The translations under genes and the position numbers were made by a program. This document shows, one piece after another, positions 22,511 through 32,969 of a DNA stretch of 64,000 bases. The notes beneath the pieces are model-generated. The model was given only the letters and a program-made list of their open reading frames with translations, searched no databases and was not told the DNA's origin. Within the stretch, counting starts at the first letter, position 1; every line of letters starts with the position of its first letter. Origin of the DNA: Nemertoderma westbladi (taxonomy: Eukaryota; Xenacoelomorpha; Nemertodermatida; Nemertodermatidae); the NCBI GenBank assembly GCA_032718475.1, contig JAUCBJ010004127.1, positions 1-64,000 on the forward strand. The letters run 5' to 3'.

Positions 22511-25500
22511 CTAAACCTGCATAATTCCTGACATGTTTAACTTAGTTCGGAACTTGGGTTGTCCAGCAAAGATGTCTTCGGCTAGTTCTTTGTCGATGAA
22601 TGTTCCTGTGCTACCGGAGTCAAGGAGGGCGTTCACTATATAACTCCTTTTAGGTCCGTGGACCCTCAACTGTACTACGGGAAATTCTCGGATTCCTACA
22701 TTGGAAGTTGGTGCTTTCCAAGATGGTTGTCGGTCAGAAGTAGTTAGGGGGAGCTCGCTATCGGTATCCTTTTCATACGTAAGTGCTCGATACACTGCGG
22801 TATTTATCAGGTAACAGGATTCGTTTTCGTCGGAGAATTCGTCCGTATAGAATCCTTCCATCTCAGAACTTTGGTCAGTGTCGTTCACATCACTGAATTG
22901 GACATGTAGTTCGGAATCACTTACCTGACTCGGGCTGTTTCTTTCGAATTCAGTGTGCAACAAGAGATGATGTTTTGCGCCGCACTTCGCACACCTTGCG
23001 TCGGAGTAACAGGTTCGCCGTTGGTGTCCTTGTCTGAGGCAATTATAACACAACCGCTTATCCCACATGACTTCCCGTCTATCCTTTAATGATTTCTTTA
23101 GGAATTCATCACACACATTCAAACGGTGGGTCCCGTCACACAGCGCACATTTCGGTTTGATATTACTTACCTTATTTTGAGTAACGTTGTGCACACTCGT
23201 TCTTTCTTCGGGCTTTCTTACCTGAATTCTCTTAGGAGACGTAGGAGGAGTTTTTCTTACCTGTTCTCTCCTGTCATTGGTTTGAGACTTGAATTTACTT
23301 ACGTCTTTAGGCGTTTTATTGACATAATAAGATCTTTCAGTGTCTTTCCCGCTGTCTTCTTCTTGAGAAGCCTGGCTTTCGCCGTCGTCGGTATAACACA
23401 CTGGTGTTACCTTTCTCCTAGAAACGGGTTTCTCACTTACCTTGTTTTCCGGTGTCTTCTCTCTGGACTGCTTTAGGAGCTGTAATTTCACTTCTCCATC
23501 TAAGAATGACATGAGATCAGCCATGGTAGGGTCTCGTCGTTGTTGTTCCATCATATATAACACTTTCTTATCCCAGCGTGTGCCTACTCCACCCTTAGGT
23601 AAAGTAGAGGCCACGGCTCCAATAACCATAGAACTCTGATATTCATGAGACTTACCTAGCCAATCTAATTGTCTACAGATCTCCTGAATCTCATCGGAAA
23701 ACTCTATAATCCCGCTGCTAATGAATTTTCGGGGCGCTACCAATTTTGCATACAAATACCTAGCTATGTTATTCCTATTACCATACCTGATGTTTAGGGT
23801 ATCCCAAACTTGTCTTAATCCATCTGGATGTCCAATAAACTTTAACGCCATTAACTTGGGAGATCCTTCCAAGCACTCGATGAGGAATCTAAGTTTCTCT
23901 CCGTTAGATAGCACAGAGTTCTGTATGTTATCTTTGTAATATTCATTAAAAGGTAACCATTTCATCTCATCTCCATTGAACTTGACGATCTCTCCCACCT
24001 TTACCGCTTGACGGGCTTCGGTTCTAGCCATTTGACGCGTAAAACTTTCTTGGGCCATCGTATTATTTAATATCGAGTTATCGGTATATAAATTTCTCGG
24101 ATTATGATCAGGTCTATATGGAATATCATTGTCAACAGGTTTATAATTACCCTTAATAGGGTTTACTATAGGAGTTTCCACTTCACTAGCAGTATAGATG
24201 CGTGTAGGCTCCACACCTTGCGCATGAAATACTTCAGACCTAACAGGTTGACACATTGTTACAGGGGGTGGTGGTATACCCTTTTGGATATTTACTAATT
24301 TATCGCGTTCTAACGCGATACTTTGCTGCACTTCTTGCAACTCTAACCTACCCTCTCTAATTGTTCCCTTTAACTGCTGCACAGTCTCCCCCATCTCCTG
24401 GACCTGCTGAGAGGAGCAAGAACGGTGTTCCCTCAGCTGCCCGAGCAGGAGACCCATCTCCCGTCGTCCCTCATCTACCCACTCGACCGCCGAAGCGGGA
24501 GGCGCCAACGTTGTAGCGGGCGGACGAGGGACAACGGGCGACAAATCATTAATATTTCGCTCGGAGTCCAGGACATGAACATTTTCAGGGGTGGTTCTGT
24601 GGGGCACAGGTAGCTTAGTGCTGTGCAGAGGGAATTTAGAGGTAGGTTCAGGGAGTACAGGTGTCTCTATCACCGAAGGGGTGGCTTCGAGAACAGGCCT
24701 AATTATTTCAGGCTCATCTACTATAGTAGGGAGTCTTTCTATTTTAATTATTTGGTCTGTGGGTTCTGTACTACCTAAGTCTGTGTTAGTTAGTTGCCTT
24801 CTAACAGCTGGGGGCAAATCAGGCAATTTCTGACGGTGGGACATTCTTCTACGTCTGCTTAGACGAGATCTATTTCCTCCGCCTTCAGGATCGGTGGTAT
24901 CGCCTTCATCAGATGATGTATATCCCTGTCTTTTGGGAGTAGATCGACTCATCATCTGCATTTGACTAGCTGTTAACTGTTTATTTATGCAGTCTTGATT
25001 CTCTTGAATATTTTCCAACTCTAGTTGGGTGGTCTCTTCAGATGCTCTTCGTTCTGCTTCTGCCACTGCCTCTGCGCTTTTCTTTCCGCTTCTGCCGCTG
25101 CCGCTTTTCTTTCCGCTTCTACTGCTCGCTGCCGCTTTTGCCTCTGCCACTGCCGCTTTTATTGCTGCAGCTGCCGCTTTTCTTTCCGCTTCGTCCTGCT
25201 GCCAGCTGCCGCTTTTGCCTCTGCCGCTGCTCTGCCGCCTTTCTTTCCGCTTCTGCCCTGCCATTGCCGCTGCTGCTGTCTTTCTGTCCTCTATACGTTT
25301 TTTCTTGACTTGTTCTTCTTGGACCCTAGCGATGCGGAGGCTTTCATCAAATTTAGCTTGGTTCGCAGCTATCATATCCGCATCGATTGCGTCCAACACA
25401 AGCTTGGCTCCTTCACTATTAGGGCGAAGTCCAGACAGCCGTCTCCTCAACTCTTCGTCACCTACAAATCGTTGATAGTCTGACAGATAGATGTCAATAG

Positions 25501-26455
25501 CATCCCTCTTATGCGGTTTCTCTGCTGTCACTTCACTTTCCACTTGGGAAAAGGTAGCGTCTGTTGATTCTCCATGGGTTGAGCGCTCAGCCAGCTGAGA
25601 TTTCCACTGGGCAGTTCCTTGAACTTGGAGACTCACCCGCTGAAACCAAGTCTTTACGGCAACTTGCAACGACGTGTCTTGTCTTCTTTTCGAAGCCTCC
25701 TCAAAGGCCGATAAGATTAGTCTGATTCGTAGAATTCTTTCTCTAACTTGATAAAGCAGCTCTCCCTGCTCTTGAGGTCCTTGGGGTTGTCGAAACAGTT
25801 GTTCCTCTAATCGCTCCATAGAGCTGAAGAATCCCTGTACGTATCCTGCTGCTGACCTCTTCCACACAGCTGGATCGCTGGTTTCTTTTGTCACTCCCAT
25901 CCTGTGTATGTCTTCCCAGGCAGCTTCCGATAAGTCAAACGGGAGTCCGGGTCCGGGGAAGTTCCATTGCGACTCGACAATAGACTTCAGTTCTTCCCTT
26001 GTGTATCCCGCATAACTATCCTTGGTCGATCGCTTACTTCTCGCCCAATCAATCTGGTGTTCCTCCACCGCAATCAATACCCTAGTGAGTACGGCTGCAG
26101 GAAGGATGAGAAGGGGATCCGAATAAACCGCATCTGCCATCTTTGCTCCGCGCTCGGGTGTCAGCTCTACAGTATCCGCACTACTGGAGCTGTCGGGCCG
26201 CTGAGAAATAAGTTCTCGGCTCGAGTGTTGCTGCTGTTCCGCTGCTTCTTGGTCCCGCTTGACCTGAGCTCGAGTGCCTATGATAGACCTACGGTGTTGG
26301 ACTAGCCTAGGGTCTGATATTACTACTGGAGGGATGATCTTTCTTACAGTAGGAGGTGAGTTGAACTTCGGTCTCACACGTTCCACACTCCTGTCTGGGT
26401 CACAGATGGTTGTATCTAGGAGACTGTCTGACAGGTTTTGCTTTGTGTCAGACAT
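22511..26455 (-). pseudogene. gag-protease of A2
   Basis: The 1314-codon frame starts MSDTKQNLSDSLLD at 26455, the start shared with A1 and A3. Domains: a polar N-terminal region; an Ala/Glu/Lys coiled coil at about 370-480; a Pro-rich linker; DUF1759 capsid-like domain from about 822 (VKFNGDEMKWLPFNEYYKD) to 1000; three zinc knuckles at about 1103-1168 (CALCDGTHRLNVC, CYNCLRQGHQRRTC, CAKCGAKHH); and the start of an aspartic protease with DSGSTGTFID at about 1279. It ends at a nonsense codon 32 residues later. Gag packages RNA and protease processes the polyprotein. Confidence 0.92.
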
Positions 26456-28391
26456 GTTTGTTTGTACAGTTGAATGCCTACTGCTATATTACAGTTAAAG
26501 CAAGTCTAGTAATTCAGTATCAACTGTTAGCCTAGTAATTAATTACCGATACTGTTACTCAGTGTAACGTGATATATATATATAATATATTAGAATACCG
26601 GTATACACTTATAGTATATATATAAGTATTATTACAGACTAGGTTTGTCACAGAATACCGGTATATAATTTCAGCGCAAATATATATAAATATATAATAG
26701 GCCTATCGTGAATACCGGTATACAGCTTACACTTATAGTATATATAAGTATAATTATGGACTAGAATTAATTACAGAATACCGGTTATAATTTCAGCCTA
26801 AATTTATAGAAATAAATATAATAAGCCTATTGTAAATACCGGTATGTCAATTATTTTAGAATAATTGAATTTCTGAATTTTAGGGGTTACTTGGTTACTT
26901 TACTTTACTTTATTACCGTTATTTAAGCAGTAGTCCAACTGATATTAAGACCTAATTGTTGTATGACAGGCCTACTATTTTATAAATCGGTTTGAGTTGA
27001 TTTATAATATATATACCCCTATAATGGGTTTTGTCAATATTTGAAATAAATGTTATTATTTCTGGGAAGGAGTCACTGCACAGAAGCTGTACGCTCTCAG
27101 TGAAGTGCTACTTGTTGGACACTAAAACAAATAATTCTAATTTACCTAAGTTACTTAATACTACAAATTACGTACAATTCGGGGTGAGATTACAATCTCT
27201 AAATAAACACAAAAATTACACGTACGAATTTTTAGGGTAATTTTACAAGAAGTCTACAAACCAGCCTAACAAAGGGTTAGAATATCTGGTTATTACAAAC
27301 AGACAGGATACTACGGTATTTGAAAATAACAAAGCAGTAGTAAATATACTGCGTTGTCCAGATAGGAAAAATACCACCGTCTGACGACTTATAGCCGTAT
27401 CGCTATAAGTACTACGTTATGTATCACGGAGTGTTCCTACCTAGAAGTTAATTACCGCGGTCTACCAGAACCAACGTGCCTATTAACCACTTTACAACAC
27501 AAATATACTGCCTACACACTAATTACCTTCGGAAAGCACTGTACACTAAACCCTAAATTAGGTACAAGTACTTATACAACAAATAATCAGCAGTTAGAAA
27601 TACTTGTACAGCTAAAAGAACCACGGTATCTGCTGGAGTGACCGGGGCACAAAATCACCAGTCTTTACCTACGCCAAGCAGCCCTGATGTAGTACCGGGG
27701 TTAATTTAACTATAACGGTATGTATAACAAGCACAATTACTGTAGGAATAAACTTGGGGATATGAATGTTGCGAATAATCGCATAAACTCTGAATAATAA
27801 ATATTACGCTACGCGTACAGACTACTCAAACAAAATACAGACCAAACGCTGGCAGACTACTATCAAGCCTAAACAAACTACAGTATATGCAGACTCCGAA
27901 ATGGTTAGTTAGTATGCGTTCTAACCGAGTAGTACGACTTATTCTTTCAGGGGGATTTACCTCACAGCACTGGAAGCCCCTACGTTCCTAACTAGTACTT
28001 TATCGGACATACACTCTACACACACCGCAATCTCTTCAGACCTAACAACAGCCAGACAACAATCCAGCCTACAAATTATCTAAATAAGAAATATTACGCT
28101 ACCCGTACAGACTACACAAACAAAATACAGACCAAACGCTGGCAGACTACTATCAAGCCTAAATAAACCACAGTATATGCAGACTCCGAAATGGTTAGTT
28201 AGTATGCGTTCTAACCGAGTAGCACGACTTATTCTTTCGAGGGGATTTACCTCACAGCACTGGAAGCCCCTACATTCCTAACTAGTACTTTATCGGACAT
28301 ACACTCTACACACACTGCAATCTCTTCAGACTTAACAACAGTCAGACAACAGTCCAGCTTACAAATTATCTGTACAATCTGGGCAGGCTTA
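26456..28391 (-). other. leader of A2, gag-proximal part
   Basis: Untranslated DNA matching 1355-3250 in A1. It includes the palindrome array and two ~290-bp tandem units (TACGCTAC at 27805 and 28095). The leader is interrupted at 28391 by the Tc1-like element and resumes at 30957. No coding frame is supported. Confidence 0.7.
26595..26850 (-). repeat. array of ATACCGGTAT palindromes in A2 leader
   Basis: Five near-copies of the 10-bp palindrome, the first at 26595-26604, spaced about 55-60 bp, in the same place as in A1 and A3. One unit carries an extra T (ATACCGGTTAT). Confidence 0.75.
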
Positions 28392-28983
28392 CAGTCCCTA
28401 TCTCATTCTGAATATTATTTCTCAAACTGGGTATCATTTCTCAAACCTTTTACTAATGATAGTCAAGGGAGAATTTCAGTAGGTAAGACTGGGGTAAGAG
28501 TTGAGAAATCAGAAAGATGCAGCCAGCTCAATCTAACTCAAACTGGAGTCTGGCGCCATGGTTTGAGTTAGGTTGACTTCCAACTGTGCCATACTCAGCA
28601 TTACTCTTCCTGTACGGGATGGATAATTACTCTGGTTGAGTGAGGCACCACCACATGGGGAAGGGGCCTCTGTCTGTTGCTTGGGCTCTTGAGTTAATGG
28701 GTTGAATTACATAAGCTGGGCAGGCCGGCTTGCGCGTGTGTCTCATAAAAGACATGTCAATCACGCAGTTCCTTTGTGGGCTCTACTAAATGTATGTTGT
28801 TAACTAAACTACACTGGCTCGGTCTGTTTGTAGAGAAGTTTTAATTCTGGGAATATTGTTGTGGGAAATTGGTGCTCTGTTGTCTGTCTGTTTGATGTCA
28901 ATTGGTGCCTTACAAGACATATCAGTTTAAAAATCTAATGGTTAAATAAGAATTATTAGTGCATATGGGACCTCGGATTAAGC

Positions 28984-29495
28984 CTCATGCGAATTTAGTT
29001 CCAATGGAAACGAATTTAGTTCCAATTTAGGCGAACTTAGTTCCAATAACTGGAGAAAAACGAAAACGAATTTAGTTCCAATGGATGCGAATTTAGTTCC
29101 AATGGATGTGAATTTAGCTCTAATTGATGCGAACTTAGTTCCAATGCATGCGAATTTGGTTCCAATGGAAACGAATTTAGTTCCAATTTAGGCGAACTTC
29201 GTTCCAATAACTGGAGAAAAACGAAAACGAATTTAGTTCCAATGGAAACGAATTTAGTTCCAATTTAGGCGAACTTAGTTCCAATAACTGGAGAAAAACG
29301 AAAACGAATTTAGTTCCAATGGATGCGAATTTAGTTCCAATGGATGTGAATTTAGCTCTAATGGATGCGAACTTAGTTCCAATGGATGTGAATTTAGTTC
29401 CAATGGATGCGAACTTAGTTCCAATGCATGCGAATTTAGTTCCTCCAATGGATGCGAATTTAGTTCCAATGGAAGCGAATTTAGTTCCAAAGGGG
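28984..29495 (+). repeat. 21-bp array, left arm of foldback element
   Basis: Repeats of GAATTTAGTTCCAATGG with 4 variable bases, in higher-order blocks; a longer phrase with AACTGGAGAAAAACG recurs three times. Because 21 is a multiple of three, long frames appear on both strands (a 7-residue peptide such as MDANLVP). These frames are not genes. Confidence 0.85.
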
Positions 29496-29970
29496 CGAGC
29501 CACGTAGTTGGCGTAGAATCTGTTTAATGACACTATTAAGAGGCTGGTTAAACAATAATTGTAAATAACTAACCCAAAACGCCCAACCTCCTGACGAAAA
29601 CAATCTTATCCCAAACAACGCCCAAGCTCATAACCCAAACTACGCCCAACCTCCTAACCCAAACAACGCACATCCACCTAAACCGAAAGAACTAGTAAAT
29701 ATTGTATTTGTTGTGATAAATGGCACAATGTGCATGACTTGAGTATATAATACTACAGACTCAGTCAGTCAGTATCAGTATACTCGTCATTAATATATAA
29801 TTCAAAATGTGTAATTATACATTTAATAATAATTCGTTTTTTAAAAATGACGGAACGGTTTTACAATTATTTACAATTATTGTTGACCCTGACCCACCCC
29901 AAATATTGACAATACGCAATAGGCTTCGCCTACTACACGTGGCTATCCCCACGATTGAAACTTTGAAACT
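29496..29970. other. centre of foldback element
   Basis: Non-repetitive spacer between the arms. It includes a direct repeat of ACCCAAAC.ACGCCCAACCTCC phrases at about 29570-29690 and is otherwise AT-rich. No gene seen. Confidence 0.5.
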
Positions 29971-29974
29971 AAGT

Positions 29975-30257
29975 TTGTACCCATTGGAACTAAATTCGCT
30001 TCCATTGGAACTAAATTCGCTTCCATTGGAACTAAATTCGCATGCATTGGAACTAAGTTCGCATGCATTGGAACTAAATTCGCATGTCGCATCCATTGGA
30101 ACTAAGTTCGTTTTGATATTCTGGGAGTGATTGGAACTAAGTTCGCCTCGATTGGAACTAAGTTCGCTTTGTAAAATTTATTTTCGAACTAAATTCGTTT
30201 CAATTGGAACTAAGTTTGCCTTTGAAACTGTGCGATTGGAACTAAGTTTGTGCTACC
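29975..30257 (-). repeat. 21-bp array, right arm of foldback element
   Basis: Units of TTGGAACTAAATTCGC(T/A)..., the reverse complement of the left arm, ending GCGATTGGAACTAAGTTTGTG-CTACC. The same end motif (with small changes) is found at 60911-60940 next to a different tandem array. Confidence 0.8.
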
Positions 30258-30956
30258 GGGACCTCGCAACACCCACCCCCCCCCCCCCCCCCTCCCATAA
30301 ATATGGCCCTGTCTATAATTACAGAGGTTTCCTCTGGCCCCTTTGCCCGGTATACCCACCCCACACCCGGATGTATTGCGAATAATTGTGTTGACGATGT
30401 AATAGAGAATTAAACATTAGTAAAACATTAGTAAAACATTAAAGTTAAACATTAGAAACATTAGCGAAATATACGCGACATTAAATTAAATTTATAAAAT
30501 TGGTTGGTTATATTATATGGTTATATTTTAATGTAAAATAACGTTAATATGTTATGAGTCATACATACTTAATAAATGTAATAAAAAATTATTAAATCTT
30601 CAGTTTAATTAATTTAGCATATAATTTTTTTATTCTGAAATTTAAAAATAAATTGAGTCACTGAGTCTGCAACTTAATTCTCACGATCTACTGGAGTTAA
30701 TTACACACAAACAAATCAAGTTTAGGGAATGTTATAACACAGCAGGAGACCATCAAACCCGTAGGCAGAGTATAACAGAAACCATGGGCCATTAAACACA
30801 GACAGCTTGTTGTATGACTGCTACACAGTGCACAGTGGGTGGATATGCGAGTTTGAGTTGGGTTTGAGTAAACCAGACAGGTTTGAGTTAGTAAGAGTGA
30901 TGTAAGAGAAAAGGTACCCAGTTTGAGAAAGGGTATCTAGAATGAGATAGGGACTG

Positions 30957-31287
30957 TACACGTCTTCTGCTCAACATTAACCTACAAATAAATAAAACTG
31001 ACAGAAATAAGTAAAATCCCAATAAAAAACCAGGGCTGCAGTCCCTGATTAAATATTAAGGCCTACCGGTATATAATTATCAAAAATCGAATAATACTGC
31101 TTTACCTGTACTGCTGTAAGTACCGGTTCGGCTGGTTAGGTTGTTAGGCCTACTGGGTACCGGTTGACCGGTACTTCAGCTTTATTGCCTACTGCAATAC
31201 AGAAGCAATAACTGTTATTGTTCTTACCAGAACAATAGACAACTATATTTATTGCCTACACTGCAATCTGAAATCAATAACTGTTAT
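30957..31287 (-). other. leader of A2, LTR-proximal part
   Basis: Resumption of the A2 leader after the Tc1-like element. It contains the near-palindrome GTACCGGTTGACCGGTAC at about 31158-31175. It also has a direct duplication next to the LTR: TTATTGCCTAC...AATAACTGTTATTGTTC occurs at about 31182-31223 and again at 31250-31292, where the second TGTTC is the LTR end. A primer-binding site should lie next to the LTR; I could not assign it to a tRNA. Confidence 0.55.
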
Positions 31288-32475
31288 TGTTCACGCTTTC
31301 AGACCTTTAGCAGTTTAACCTGCCAAATTTAGATGTCTTCTAGATTATAAATCGACTTTAGCCTATGACGAGTATTTGATACACTACATTAGCCGAAGCC
31401 AGTCTATGCGCGACCATTCACCCGCTGGATATACCCGGGAGACTGGATGCGGAAGCTTTGACCTTATTGCGGTGTAGGCCCACTGTATTATTCGACTGAT
31501 TGTTAATATATAATTTCTGACAAATATTATTCACTTTCGGGAAATATCAACAGTTCCTTTAGGACGTGGCGCTCTAAATATGTAAACAGAGTTATGACTT
31601 ACACTAGACACAACGGGATGGCTATTGATTCACGTATAAAGCGCATTCTTTAGGAGATGCTTTGTTATCAGTCACAATCATGCACACTACCGCACAATGC
31701 TGCACACCGATCTGCCGACCTTCACTAATTTTAGTCACATATAAAGAGAACAGCAACCGACACATGTAGTGCCTATGAAATAGCAATAGATTCACTCCAA
31801 AACCAATATAATGTAAGTCGCAATTGCTATATGTAACCTGTCTCTTACCTTCAGTATATCAAGAAGATTGGGGGTTTTATGATTATTTATCAATATCTAT
31901 CCAAATATAATAATATTCCATCAACTGATATAATTAATAACCGACAGTAAATAGCAGTAAAAATGCGGTGTTTGTAGGTGACAATATGATTTGTGTTGAG
32001 TTGGTATGGTTTGATTTGTGGTTTGATAACAGTTATACGTTTCTATGACCAAAGCCTACTAATGTTTGGCTAAAGCATGAAACACAGAAATTCCAAAGCC
32101 GGTCTTCTGGCTGTGGACAAAATACACATACTGACTCAATTGCATGATTTTCTGTATACAATCTCCAACACAGAGTCAAAAAACGCTCTGATTGGTCGAC
32201 CGAACAAAGAACGAACAAAGAACAAAGAAAAAGCTACATGTGTACATATCAGCTGTCAGATGTCGTCATGGTAACTACACTGTATCAAGAGGATTTTGGC
32301 TTATTGCGACATAAGATCGCTAGTTATGTCCGCTAAAGTACACATACAGAAGAAATGGCTTTTTATGTCCACTAAAACACCGGTACAGTAAGGAAACGGC
32401 TTTTTATGTCCGTTAAAACACCTATAGAGTACTTTGCGGGGAAAATAACTAGCTAGATCCACAAAAGCCTTTACA
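31288..32475 (-). repeat. 5' LTR of A2
   Basis: 1188 bp, TGTTCACGC ... CTTTACA on the plus strand. It differs from the 3' LTR at about a dozen sites and one single-base indel. Confidence 0.95.
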
Positions 32476-32480
32476 GTGTC
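32476..32480. other. target-site duplication of A2 (right copy, GTGTC)
   Basis: Matches 12514-12518. Here B gag sequence resumes. Confidence 0.92.
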
Positions 32481-32969
32481 GCATGACCTGTTCTCGTCCA
32501 AGGGGTTCGATGTTCTTGTTCCTATTGGAGTATATTGTTGATATTGTGATGGGGGAATGTCACCCTGTCCCCCCCCACAGGTATGTTTGATACTGGGGTT
32601 GATGTTAATATATTGGGGCCCATGCACCTATCCGCAATAATTCTCCCTTCCCCTGGATATATGTTATGCCCTTGCATGCTGTAGTCATACTGCTGTGCTG
32701 GTACCGGTATAGGCCTATCCACTTCTGGCCTACCTACCGGTATGTACTCCGCGACTTCCGGGTTTAATCCCGTCGTCCATGCCACCCTATTGCCTACATT
32801 ATCTCTCCCAGCATGGCCTATGGTATGTGCAGTAAGGCCTACAGTATGTCCTGCAGTCTGTATGTGTCGCTCGGGATCGAAGTTTAATCTTCTCGAATAA
32901 TCCTCCTCGTGGTTACCGTATTCTCGATCGGTAGGTAGATCCCGTCGGGAAGTTTCTCTTCAACCCCCT
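32481..32969 (-). pseudogene. middle of B gag, upstream of A2 insertion
   Basis: Open, Pro/Tyr/Asn-rich low-complexity coding (IPVPAQQYDYS, then PSQYQQYTPIGTR). The frame changes at an 8-base C run (32569-32576). Downstream of that run it is in frame with the 12513-11532 segment on the other side of A2, so A2 split an open gag. At about 32955-32970 there are stops between this part and the 689-codon N-terminal frame. Confidence 0.65.

Larger units (their letters stand above)
28976..30257. mobile_element. foldback-type element of inverted 21-bp arrays
   Basis: Flanked by the direct repeat GGGACCTCG at 28967-28975 and 30258-30266. The left side is an array of a 21-bp unit (GAATTTAGTTCCAATGG...). 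The right side is the inverse array (TTGGAACTAAATTCGC...). About 470 bp of unrelated sequence lies between. Long inverted arrays around a centre plus a 9-bp duplication recall foldback or Mutator-like elements. The extreme termini match poorly, so classification is uncertain. Confidence 0.55.
28392..30956. mobile_element. Tc1/mariner-like non-autonomous element in A2 leader
   Basis: The ends are CAGTCCCTATCTCATTCT at 28392 and its exact inverse at 30939-30956. The repeats stay recognisable for about 50 bp (TTCTCAAACTGGGTA on both sides). The flanks are TA at 28390-28391 and TA at 30957-30958, while A1 shows the uninterrupted leader (TTTACACG at about 3251). TA duplication and CAGT ends are typical of Tc1/mariner elements. 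No transposase frame is present. Near both ends the internal DNA repeats AACTCAAAC/GTTTGAGTT motifs. Confidence 0.82.
12519..32475 (-). mobile_element. giant BEL/Pao retrotransposon A2, nested in B
   Basis: This minus-strand element spans 19,957 bp between GTGTC duplications. Its LTRs are at 31288-32475 (5') and 12519-13705 (3'). Order from 5' to 3': LTR, leader, gag with protease, pol, a 1.6-kb spacer, a block of small ORFs, LTR. Taking out the Tc1-like element (28392-30956) leaves about 17.4 kb; taking out the 1.28-kb insert in pol leaves about 16.1 kb, large for BEL/Pao. The LTRs differ at about a dozen positions (near 1%), so insertion is recent relative to B. Defects: a premature stop in the protease region, frameshifts in protease and RT, and the insertions. 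Confidence 0.93.

Noticed and set aside
25025-25483. Plus-strand Leu/Pro/Ala/Ser-rich frames of up to 152 codons
   Set aside because: They are the antisense of the Ala/Glu/Lys coiled-coil repeats in A2 gag. The same applies at 46494-46920 (A3) and 68-374 (A1).
29177-29533. Open frames with a 7-residue repeat on both strands
   Set aside because: The 21-bp tandem unit is a multiple of three, so frames stay open by arithmetic.
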